Source: MGOM01 sp035455265 (lineage in GTDB: Bacteria > Chloroflexota > Anaerolineae > Anaerolineales > E44-bin32). Taken from it: a stretch of DNA of 7,039 bases. A program made the position numbers and the translations under genes. Numbering within the stretch: the first letter of the stretch is position 1; each line of letters opens with the position of its first letter. The DNA lies in contig DATIFK010000030.1 in NCBI GenBank assembly GCA_035455265.1, positions 1 through 7,039 on the forward strand. Reading direction: 5' to 3'. This document shows positions 1 to 5,731 of the stretch, in pieces. The notes beneath the pieces are model-generated. The model made no database searches, was not told the DNA's origin, and worked only from the letters and a program-made list of their open reading frames with translations.

Positions 1-17
1 TCTACGCCATGGTCACG

Positions 18-54
18 CAAAGAGGGGCGGGGCTGCAACCCCGCCCCTCCTTTG
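18..54. terminator. Strong GC-rich hairpin, likely terminator of the minus-strand EEP gene (possibly bidirectional)
   Basis: A perfect 11-bp stem is formed by GAGGGGCGGGG (22-32) and CCCCGCCCCTC (39-49) with a 6-nt loop, ctgcaa. The flanks CAAA (18-21) and TTTG (51-54) can extend it past one unpaired C. It lies about 35-70 nt beyond the stop codon of the minus-strand gene ending at 89, where an intrinsic terminator would be expected. Read on either strand, the stem is followed by only three T residues, so the T-tract is weak. The near symmetry suggests it could serve convergent genes, with one entering from the left of the window. A GC-rich palindromic repeat is the alternative. Confidence 0.6.
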
Positions 55-88
55 TCGGGCGCCTACCTAGGCGTCATCGGGGGGCGTC

Positions 89-2014
89 TCAAGGAACGGC
101 GAAGACAGCCACCACCGGGCGGTGATCGGAGGCGACTGTGACCAGTGTCTGGGCCGAAAGCGGTCGAAGATCGGGGCTGTGCCAGATCCAGTCGATGCGC
201 TGGAAGGGGTCGTCGGAGGGCCAGGTCAGGCCTTCGTCGTGGCCCACCTCCGACCAGGTATCGACCATCCCGGCCTGGCGCGGCAGCGCCATCTCCGGCC
301 AGCTCGGCTCCGAGTTGAGGTCGCCCATCAACAACGTGCGCGGCCGCTGATTCCAGAAGTCCATCAGCACCGGAATCTGCTCCAGGCGAGGGCCCGGTTC
401 TTCGGCGATGTGGTGTAGATGTGTGCCGATGATCAACCACGGGTCGCCGGCGCCGACGTCGATGCGCGCCCAGACATACCCGCGCGGCAGCAGGGTGCCG
501 GCCAGCGGGAGCGGCGCGGCACCGGTTTCAATGAAGCCGCTGCGGCTGAGCAACATGTTGCCCCAGATCGGGTCGGCGGTCCCCTGGAAGCGGGCCGTCA
601 TCCCCAGGCGGCGGCTGAGCCAGGCGACCAGGTCGGTGCTGGCGTCGATCAGCCAGCCGCGCGAAACCTCCTGCAGCGAGACGATATCCGCGCCGCTGTC
701 TTCGATGACGCGGGCGATCGCCTCCGGGTCGAGCCGGCCGGCGCGGTCGAAGGCGGAATGGAGGTTGTAGGTCATCACGCGTACGGTGCCGCCTGCCAGG
801 GGAGTCGCCTTCGGAGCCCGGTCCGTCACCAGCGCCAACGCAGTCGCCAGCAAGGCCAGCGCCAGGCCCGGGACAAGCAGAGTCTTGTCGTGGTGGCCCG
901 TCAGCGGCGCTAGCCGCGAGGCCGCCATGTAGAAACCTATGGCCGTGACCACAGCGGCGATGGGCAGCACCGCCGGCCGCGGGATCGGCAGTGCTATGTC
1001 GAAGGAGACGTAGTAAGTGAAAGCCAGAAGCAGGTACAGCAGGAATCCCGCGGTCAGCATCGAACCCGTGCGCCCGACGCCCGGCCGGTCCGCCGCGGAA
1101 ACCGCTTCGGACACGACGCCGAGGCCCCAACCGATCGCGAACTGCGTCACCAGCAGTAGGTACGGGAAGGCACCTCCGGCCGTGCTGACGAAGAAGGTCG
1201 ACGCTACCACCAGCAGGCCGGCTACAAGCACCGTGATGGGGCGCACCCACCGCGGCCAGGTCGAGACGGCCAGCAGTCCTGCCTGTGCCGTCAGGTTGCC
1301 GAGCATCGTCATGATGAACGCCAGAGTCGCTGTCTCCCCCGATACCTGGGCGACCCATCCCTGATTCTGAAGGATCATCGCCTCGATCAGGAGAATCGGG
1401 CCGATGGCCAGGAGCGCCACGGCCTGTCCCCAGGTGCCCTCGGTGGGATAGCCGGCGGCCGGTGGCTCCCTCCAGAGGAGCCAGCCCACCATCAACGACA
1501 TGGCGGCGACAAGCGCGATCGGCCCGATCCCGGCGATCCAACTCAAATCGATGCTCCCGGCGACGCCCTTGATGGCGGTGTCCAGGGCCAGCCCCAGGAG
1601 CAGGCCGGGAGCCCAGCGGCGGGTTGCCCCCTGGGATCGGGAGTGGGCGATGAAGAAGGGAAAGAACAGGACGAAGCAGGCTGTCCCGGCAAAGCTCAGC
1701 CACAGATCGACCTGTGGATTGACGACGATTTGCTCCACCAGGCGCAGCGCCGCCAAACCTCCGGCCGCCAGCCACAAGCTGTTGCGACTCCCGAGCCAGC
1801 GAAGCAAAGGCGGGGCCAGGAATCCTGGCAGGAAAGCGGCAAAGGCTATTCCACCCAGGGTGATGGACCCGACGCCGACGGTGTCGCGCAGGTACCAGGC
1901 CAGGCTGGGGAAGAAGACGCGCAGGATTTGGAGGCCAAGGGCGACGACGAGGGTCGGCAGGGCCAGACCCATCAGGGTCGACCGCTCCCACAACGTGCGG
2001 CGAGATGGGTTCAT
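89..2014 (-). CDS. Polytopic membrane protein with C-terminal endonuclease/exonuclease/phosphatase (EEP) domain, CWH43-like architecture
   Basis: This is a 641-residue protein. Residues about 16-397 hold some 13 hydrophobic helices. Arg/Lys-rich loops near residues 72-77, 125-133, 252-258, 308-315 and 366-377 fall on alternate sides like a 12-helix transporter fold, and the last helix (about 378-397) carries the tail outward. Residues 411-641 are a full EEP (DNase I/sphingomyelinase/inositol phosphatase superfamily) domain with its metal and catalytic motifs: TYNLH (Asn417), LQEV (Glu449), THLHH (His532), GDLNSEP (Asp565, Asn567), RIDWIW (Asp608) and SDHRPV (Asp630, His631). No key residue is missing. 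The start at 2014 is set by GGAGGT at 2018-2023 and a consensus -10 box upstream. The same frame stays open to 3742, but that extension is antisense to wecC and implausible. By family the domain should be a Mg-dependent phosphoesterase; the substrate is unknown. Eukaryotic CWH43/PGAP2IP, which acts in GPI-lipid remodelling, shares the membrane-then-EEP order. No transport function is claimed. Confidence 0.85.
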   Translation of the reverse strand: MNPSRRTLWERSTLMGLALPTLVVALGLQILRVFFPSLAWYLRDTVGVGSITLGGIAFAAFLPGFLAPPLLRWLGSRNSLWLAAGGLAALRLVEQIVVNPQVDLWLSFAGTACFVLFFPFFIAHSRSQGATRRWAPGLLLGLALDTAIKGVAGSIDLSWIAGIGPIALVAAMSLMVGWLLWREPPAAGYPTEGTWGQAVALLAIGPILLIEAMILQNQGWVAQVSGETATLAFIMTMLGNLTAQAGLLAVSTWPRWVRPITVLVAGLLVVASTFFVSTAGGAFPYLLLVTQFAIGWGLGVVSEAVSAADRPGVGRTGSMLTAGFLLYLLLAFTYYVSFDIALPIPRPAVLPIAAVVTAIGFYMAASRLAPLTGHHDKTLLVPGLALALLATALALVTDRAPKATPLAGGTVRVMTYNLHSAFDRAGRLDPEAIARVIEDSGADIVSLQEVSRGWLIDASTDLVAWLSRRLGMTARFQGTADPIWGNMLLSRSGFIETGAAPLPLAGTLLPRGYVWARIDVGAGDPWLIIGTHLHHIAEEPGPRLEQIPVLMDFWNQRPRTLLMGDLNSEPSWPEMALPRQAGMVDTWSEVGHDEGLTWPSDDPFQRIDWIWHSPDLRPLSAQTLVTVASDHRPVVAVFAVP

Positions 2015-2017
2015 GGG

Positions 2018-2023
2018 ACCTCC
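2018..2023 (-). promoter_or_regulatory. Shine-Dalgarno GGAGGT that fixes the start of the EEP membrane protein
   Basis: On the minus strand GGAGGT is followed by CCC and then ATG at 2014. It is a near-perfect anti-16S match and decides the start within an open frame that continues almost 1.7 kb further upstream. Confidence 0.75.
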
Positions 2024-2036
2024 GGGGTGTGCCGGG

Positions 2037-2065
2037 ATTATAGTGCGGGGGGCCGCGACGGCGAA
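2037..2065 (-). promoter_or_regulatory. Sigma70-type promoter for the EEP membrane protein
   Basis: The minus strand reads TATAAT exactly (plus-strand attata, 2037-2042). Seventeen bp upstream is TTCGCC (2060-2065), a poor -35 with three of six consensus bases. Transcription would start near 2030, giving a leader of about 16 nt that just contains the ribosome binding site. An exact -10 in such GC-rich sequence is unlikely by chance, but activity is inferred. Confidence 0.55.
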
Positions 2066-2067
2066 TG

Positions 2068-2076
2068 TGCGATAAT
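2068..2076 (+). promoter_or_regulatory. Extended -10 promoter for the wecC-wecB operon
   Basis: TGC followed by GATAAT (TG at 2068-2069, hexamer 2071-2076) fits an extended -10 element. No recognisable -35 lies 17 bp upstream, where the sequence is a run of G, which is typical of extended -10 promoters. Initiation would be near 2083, about 19 nt before the GTG start. The region upstream of this box overlaps the oppositely directed promoter of the EEP gene. Confidence 0.45.
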
Positions 2077-2092
2077 CTCGCGGACCCGACCT

Positions 2093-2098
2093 GAGGTG
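2093..2098 (+). promoter_or_regulatory. Shine-Dalgarno GAGGTG deciding the GTG start of wecC
   Basis: GAGG at 2093-2096 lies 5 nt before GTG at 2102. It supports this start over the in-frame GTG at 2096, which is inside the site, and over the much longer open frame reaching back to 1643, which is antisense to the EEP gene. Confidence 0.6.
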
Positions 2099-2101
2099 CT
2101 T

Positions 2102-3436
2102 GTGGAGTTCCGTTCGTTGTGCGTGCTGGGGTTGGGCTACATCGGACTTCCCACCGCCAGCACGTTTGCCACGCACGGCCTCGAGGTCGTCGGCGTCGAC
2201 GTCAACCGCCGCATCGTCGATGTGTTGCGCAACGGCGAAGTCCACATTCAAGAGCCTGGCCTGCGCACGCTGGTCCAGGCGGCGTTCCGCTCCGGCCGTT
2301 TGCGCGTGAGCGATCGGCCTGAGCCGGCCGACGCCTTCATCATTGCCGTTCCCACGCCGATCGCCCCTCCCGCCGTCCCTTCCGCTACGCCTTCGGCGCC
2401 TCAGGGACCGTCGGCGGGGGCCGCGCGGGCCGACTTGAGCTACGTGAGGGCGGCGGCCGAATCGATCGTGCCCCACCTGCGCCAGGGGAACCTGGTCGTG
2501 CTCGAGTCGACCTCGCCGCCGCGCACGACGGTCGACGTCGTGGCGCCGATCCTCGAGCGTTCCGGCCTGCGCATCGGCCCCGATGTGCATCTGGCCTATT
2601 CGCCCGAGCGTGTCCTGCCGGGACAGATCTTGCGCGAGCTCGTCGAGAACGCGCGGGTGATCGGCGGCATCGACGACGCCTCGGCCGGGGCCGGCCGCGA
2701 TCTGTACGCTGCGTTCGTCAAGGGCGAGATCATCCTCACCGACGCCACCACCGCCGAATTCGTCAAGCTGATGGAGAACACCTTCCGCGACGTCAACATC
2801 GCGCTGGCCAACGAGTTCTCGCGCCTGGCGGAGCGCTTCGGGGTGGACGTGTGGGAGGCGATCGACCTCGCCAACCGCCACCCACGGGTCTCGGTCTTGC
2901 GGCCCGGCCCGGGCGTCGGGGGCCACTGCATCAGCGTCGACCCGTGGTTCTTGGTGGAGGCCGCGCCGGATCTCTCGCCGCTCATTCGTCAGGCGCGGCA
3001 AGTGAACGACGGTCAACCCGGTTGGCTTGTCGACGGGATCGAGAAAGCCCTCGGGGGCCTTCGAGGCCGGACCATTGCCGCCCTCGGGTTGGCCTACAAG
3101 CAGGATGTCGACGACTTGCGCGAAAGCCCGGCCATCGCCGTGGTGCGCGAGCTGGCGGCGCGCGGGGCGCGCGTGCGGACCTACGAGCCGAACGCGCCGG
3201 CAGCGTCGGTGGAGGGGGCCGAAGCGGCGCCTTCGCTCGAACGGGCGCTCGACGGCGCCGAGGCCTTCGTGTTGCTCGTCGATCATCGCCCCTTCCGCGC
3301 CCTCGACCCGGCGCTGGCGGCCCGCCACATGGCCGGCCGGATCGCCTTCGACGCGCGCGGGGTGCTGCCGAGGGCGGCCTGGCGCGAAGCCGGGTTCGCC
3401 GTCCATGTATTGGGGGCCGGCGGGGGGCATGCCTGA
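2102..3436 (+). CDS. wecC: UDP-N-acetyl-D-mannosamine dehydrogenase (nucleotide-sugar dehydrogenase)
   Basis: This is a 444-residue cytoplasmic enzyme of the UDP-glucose/GDP-mannose dehydrogenase family. It would oxidise UDP-ManNAc to UDP-ManNAcA with two NAD+. The N-terminal Rossmann domain has GLGYIGLP (10-17) and the ribose-binding Asp33. Further family motifs are PTP (84-86), ESTSPPRTT (135-143), AYSPERVLPG (165-174) and EFVKLMENTFRDVN (219-232). The catalytic loop GPGVGGHCISVDPW (269-282) contains the nucleophile Cys276, and the C-terminal NAD/substrate domain starts around GLAYKQDVDDLRESP (329-343). The WecC subfamily rather than a UDP-glucose enzyme is favoured by motif style and by the adjacent wecB, although related 6-dehydrogenases of other HexNAc sugars are possible. 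Odd: residues about 87-110 form a Pro/Ala/Ser-rich segment roughly 17 residues longer than the equivalent loop in E. coli WecC, encoded by a palindromic stretch. The stop overlaps the wecB start by 8 nt. Starts with GTG. Confidence 0.9.
   Translation: MEFRSLCVLGLGYIGLPTASTFATHGLEVVGVDVNRRIVDVLRNGEVHIQEPGLRTLVQAAFRSGRLRVSDRPEPADAFIIAVPTPIAPPAVPSATPSAPQGPSAGAARADLSYVRAAAESIVPHLRQGNLVVLESTSPPRTTVDVVAPILERSGLRIGPDVHLAYSPERVLPGQILRELVENARVIGGIDDASAGAGRDLYAAFVKGEIILTDATTAEFVKLMENTFRDVNIALANEFSRLAERFGVDVWEAIDLANRHPRVSVLRPGPGVGGHCISVDPWFLVEAAPDLSPLIRQARQVNDGQPGWLVDGIEKALGGLRGRTIAALGLAYKQDVDDLRESPAIAVVRELAARGARVRTYEPNAPAASVEGAEAAPSLERALDGAEAFVLLVDHRPFRALDPALAARHMAGRIAFDARGVLPRAAWREAGFAVHVLGAGGGHA
2375..2408 (+). 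repeat. In-frame palindromic element inside wecC
   Basis: GTCCCT (2375-2380) and AGGGAC (2403-2408) form an outer stem. CGCC (2388-2391) and GGCG (2395-2398) form an inner stem around TTC. The element lies in the loop after the PTP motif, where the protein is longer than usual and low in complexity. The style, CCCTTC...GGCGCCTCAGGGAC, recalls dispersed intergenic palindromes of many environmental bacteria. That relation is from memory and inferred; only one copy is visible here. Confidence 0.4.
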
Positions 3437-4550
3437 CCGCACGCTGAAGGTCCTGAGCATCTTTGGGACGCGGCCCGAAGCCGTCAAGATGGCGCCTGTG
3501 GTGCTGCGTCTTCGGCGCACTGCGGGCGTGGCCTCGCGGGTCTGCGTCACAGCGCAGCACCGCGAAATGCTCGACCAGGTGCTGTCCCTGTTCGAGATCA
3601 CGCCCGACCTCGATCTGGACCTGATGGAGCCGGACCAGTCGCTGGCGACCCTGACGGCGGCCGTTTTCCAGCGCCTGGACCGAGTGCTGAGCGACGAGCA
3701 GCCGCATTGGGTCGTGGTCCAGGGCGACACGACGACCGTCATGGCTGCCTCGCTCGTGGCCTACTACCATCGCTGCCGGGTGGCGCACGTCGAGGCTGGC
3801 TTACGCACCGGAGACAAGTGGCAGCCCTTCCCGGAGGAAATGAATCGGCGTGTGGCCGGGGCCGTCGCCGATCTGCACCTCGCCCCCACCTCGTGGGCCC
3901 GCGACAACCTGCTGCGTGAAGGCGTTCCCGTGGAACGCATTGTCGTCACCGGAAACCCGGTCATCGACGCGTTGCAGATGATCGCCGAGCGACCCTACGA
4001 CTGGTCGTCGGGACCGTTGGCGAATCTGCCCCGCGGCCGGCGGCTCGTGCTCCTCACGGCCCATCGGCGCGAGAACTTTGGCGAGCCGCTCGAGGCGATC
4101 TTCGAGGCCGTGCGGCGGCTGGCGCGCGACTATGGCGACGGCGTTCACTGGGTCTACCCCGTCCACCTGAACCCGCACGTCCAGGAGCCGGCGAGGCGAG
4201 TCCTGGGTGGAATGGAGAACGTCAGTTTGCTCCCGCCGCTGGACTACCTGCCGATGGTGCACCTCCTGGGAGCCTGCACGCTGGTGCTGACCGACTCGGG
4301 CGGCCTTCAGGAAGAAGCTCCGGCCCTGGGAAAGCCGGTGCTCGTCCTGCGACGCGTGACCGAGCGGCCGGAGGCGGTCGAGGCCGGGACGGCGCGCCTG
4401 GTCGGGACCGATCGCCAGGCGATCATCGATGAAACCCATCGCCTGCTCGACGACCCACAGGCCTATGCGGCCATGGCGCACGCCGTGAACCCCTTCGGCG
4501 ACGGCCACGCCGCCGAACGCATCGTCGAGGCACTGCTCGCGGCGAGTTGA
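3429..4550 (+). CDS. wecB: UDP-N-acetylglucosamine 2-epimerase (non-hydrolysing)
   Basis: This is a 373-residue cytoplasmic enzyme of the usual family length, interconverting UDP-GlcNAc and UDP-ManNAc with a GT-B fold. Motifs in order are GTRPEAVK (13-20), QGDTTTV (98-104, Asp100), HVEAGLRTGD (120-129, Glu122), PFPEEMNRR (133-141), TGNPVIDA (174-181), TAHRRENFGE (210-219, His212), PVHLNPHV (244-251), DSGGLQEEAPALGKPVLV (289-306), TERPE (311-315) and NPFGDG (354-359). All expected active-site Asp, Glu and His positions are present. The ATG lies inside the last codons of wecC (8-nt overlap), so the pair is almost certainly translationally coupled and supplies UDP-ManNAc directly to the dehydrogenase. 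The order is wecC then wecB, the reverse of the E. coli enterobacterial-common-antigen locus. The hydrolysing 2-epimerase family is less likely given the full non-hydrolysing motif set. Confidence 0.95.
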   Translation: MPDRTLKVLSIFGTRPEAVKMAPVVLRLRRTAGVASRVCVTAQHREMLDQVLSLFEITPDLDLDLMEPDQSLATLTAAVFQRLDRVLSDEQPHWVVVQGDTTTVMAASLVAYYHRCRVAHVEAGLRTGDKWQPFPEEMNRRVAGAVADLHLAPTSWARDNLLREGVPVERIVVTGNPVIDALQMIAERPYDWSSGPLANLPRGRRLVLLTAHRRENFGEPLEAIFEAVRRLARDYGDGVHWVYPVHLNPHVQEPARRVLGGMENVSLLPPLDYLPMVHLLGACTLVLTDSGGLQEEAPALGKPVLVLRRVTERPEAVEAGTARLVGTDRQAIIDETHRLLDDPQAYAAMAHAVNPFGDGHAAERIVEALLAAS

Positions 4551-4594
4551 ATGTCGCAGTCGCCAAGCCGCGCACGGATCTGGGGTGAAAGGGC

Positions 4595-4620
4595 ACGGGG
4601 GAAGGGGGCGAAGCCCCCGT
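4595..4620. repeat. GC-rich hairpin in the wecB-glycosyltransferase gap
   Basis: GGGGGC (4604-4609) and GCCCCC (4613-4618) form a perfect 6-bp stem with loop GAA. Alternatively ACGGGGG (4595-4601) can pair with CCCCCGT (4614-4620). It lies about 45-70 nt after the wecB stop with no T-tract following, so it reads more like part of a repeat element than a standard terminator. Partial attenuation of the downstream genes remains possible. Confidence 0.45.
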
Positions 4621-4631
4621 CTCCCGAGGTT

Positions 4632-4678
4632 CCTCTTTTCCCCTCCCCCCGCTTTCGGGGCGAGGGGTAGGGGAGAGG
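4632..4678. repeat. Imperfect palindromic repeat abutting the glycosyltransferase start
   Basis: CCCCTCCCCCCG (4640-4651) pairs with CGGGGCGAGGGG (4656-4667) at 11 of 12 positions around loop CTTT. The outer arms CCTCT (4632-4636) and AGAGG (4674-4678) extend it. Its reverse reading frame gives the PSPRKRGEG-type peptide often produced by dispersed palindromic intergenic repeats in GC-rich genomes. Together with the hairpin just upstream it fills most of the 129-bp gap, which contains no convincing gene of its own. The right arm includes the purine-rich ribosome binding site of the next gene. Confidence 0.55.
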
Positions 4679-4679
4679 C

Positions 4680-5693
4680 GTGGCTCGTCGCCTGTGCCTT
4701 GCCTCGCCGATCGAAGGCATCGCCGGCCCGGCGAACTTCCAACGCCGGCTGGTCTCCGGGCTGGAGGCACGCGGCTACGGCCTCGCCTTTGGTCTGGCAG
4801 ACCGGCCGTATGACGCCGTCCTCGTCAGCGGCGGAACGCGAAGGTTGAGTGGGCTGCGCGCGGCGCGGTCGGCCGGAATCCCTGTCGTGCAACGCCTCGA
4901 CGGGATCAACTGGATCCACCGCCGCCGGCGAACCGGCTGGCGTCACTTCCTGAGGGCTGAAGTCAACAACTGGCTCCTTCGAGCTACGCGGCAGCTGGCC
5001 GACAGCTTCGTGTACCAGAGCGAGTTCGTCCGCGGCTGGTGGGAGCGGGCCTTCGGCGTCCCCGCCGTGCCGGCGACGGTCATCCACAACGGTGTGCCGC
5101 TCGACATCTATAGGCCGGACGGCCCCTCCGCGCCGCGGCGCCAAGGTGTGCGTGTGTTGGTGCTGGAGGCGCGCCTCGCAGGTGGGTACGAGATCGGGCT
5201 CGAGTGGGCCGTGGCGCTTGTGAGTCGCGTGCGCCACGAACTGGCAACCGACGTGGAGCTGGCCGTCGCCGGCGAGGTGCCGCCGTCGGTACAACACCGG
5301 TGGCAGGGCGAGCCCATCACCTGGCTCGGCCGCGTCGCGCCGGACGAGGTGCCTGCTTTGCTGCGCTCGGCGGATCTCCTCTTCGCTTCCGACTTGAACC
5401 CGGCGTGCCCAAACAGCGTGATCGAAGCGATGGCCTGCGGGCGGCCGATCCTGGGGTTCGACACCGGCGCCTTGCTCGAGGTGGTCGGCCCGGAAGCCGG
5501 GCGCGTTGTCTCCTACGGGGGCGACCCCTGGAGGCTGGAGGCTCCGGACATCCCCGCGCTGGTGCCGGCCGGCCTCGAGATTCTCGAACGCCGGGCAACC
5601 TTCCGGCGGGCGGCTCGCCGCCGCGCCGAAGACGCCTTCGGCCTGGACCGGATGGTGGACGCCTACCTACGCGTCCTGGGCTGGCTGGCGTGA
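4680..5693 (+). CDS. GT4-type glycosyltransferase of surface polysaccharide synthesis
   Basis: This is a 337-residue GT-B glycosyltransferase, likely retaining and cytoplasmic or membrane-peripheral. The N-terminal acceptor half is compact, with IAGPANFQRRL (14-24), a VLVSGGTRRL stretch (47-56) and QRLDGINW (71-78). The linker motif VIHNGVPLDIYRPD (134-147) is the usual hinge of GT1/GT4 enzymes. The C-terminal donor half has WLGRVAPDEVPALLRSADL (215-233) and PACPNSVIEAMACGRPILGFDTGA (241-264), which is the nucleotide-sugar site with Glu249. The first Glu of the classical E-X7-E pair is Pro241 here. The length is somewhat short for the family because of the brief N-terminal domain. GTG at 4680 is chosen because AGAGG/GGGAG at 4671-4678 sits immediately upstream and the family N-terminus fits. 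The donor and acceptor cannot be deduced; UDP-ManNAcA or a product of another pathway are candidates. Confidence 0.82.
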   Translation: MARRLCLASPIEGIAGPANFQRRLVSGLEARGYGLAFGLADRPYDAVLVSGGTRRLSGLRAARSAGIPVVQRLDGINWIHRRRRTGWRHFLRAEVNNWLLRATRQLADSFVYQSEFVRGWWERAFGVPAVPATVIHNGVPLDIYRPDGPSAPRRQGVRVLVLEARLAGGYEIGLEWAVALVSRVRHELATDVELAVAGEVPPSVQHRWQGEPITWLGRVAPDEVPALLRSADLLFASDLNPACPNSVIEAMACGRPILGFDTGALLEVVGPEAGRVVSYGGDPWRLEAPDIPALVPAGLEILERRATFRRAARRRAEDAFGLDRMVDAYLRVLGWLA

Positions 5694-5719
5694 CGGCAGG
5701 GCTGGCCTAGACGGCCGGG

Positions 5720-5731
5720 TAGAATCGATTC
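5720..5731 (+). promoter_or_regulatory. Possible -10 box and perfect palindrome immediately before the methyltransferase start
   Basis: TAGAAT (5720-5725) resembles a -10 element, and GAATCGATTC (5722-5731) is a perfect 10-bp palindrome ending right at the GTG codon. No Shine-Dalgarno sequence is evident. If the box is active, transcription would begin at or next to GTG 5732 and give a leaderless mRNA. No -35 is visible, so this is tentative. Confidence 0.22.

Noticed and set aside
60..73. Short palindrome CGCCTA-CC-TAGGCG just after the EEP stop
   Set aside because: The spacer is only 2 nt, too tight for a stable RNA hairpin. The neighbouring 22-49 stem is the better terminator candidate.
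528..1991. 487-residue minus-strand open frame
   Set aside because: It is an out-of-frame shadow of the membrane protein on the same strand; the composition is Arg/Gly/Pro-rich with no domain.
1643..2101. Upstream extension of the wecC frame
   Set aside because: It is antisense to the EEP gene, Gln/Gly-rich and without homology. The Rossmann GLGYIGLP motif begins about 10 residues after GTG 2102, which is normal for the family.
2015..3742. Upstream extension of the minus-strand EEP gene into a 1217-residue open frame
   Set aside because: The extra residues are Arg/Gly/Asp-rich with no family character and lie antisense to wecC and wecB. The strong ribosome binding site and -10 box at 2018-2042 place the true start at 2014.
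4423..4848. Small open frames in both directions over the wecB-glycosyltransferase gap
   Set aside because: The peptides (PSPRKRGEG type and similar) are translations of the palindromic repeat, not genes.
3801..5297. 498-residue minus-strand open frame across wecB and the glycosyltransferase
   Set aside because: It is antisense to two well-supported enzymes, has His/Arg/Gln-rich shadow composition and crosses the palindromic repeat.
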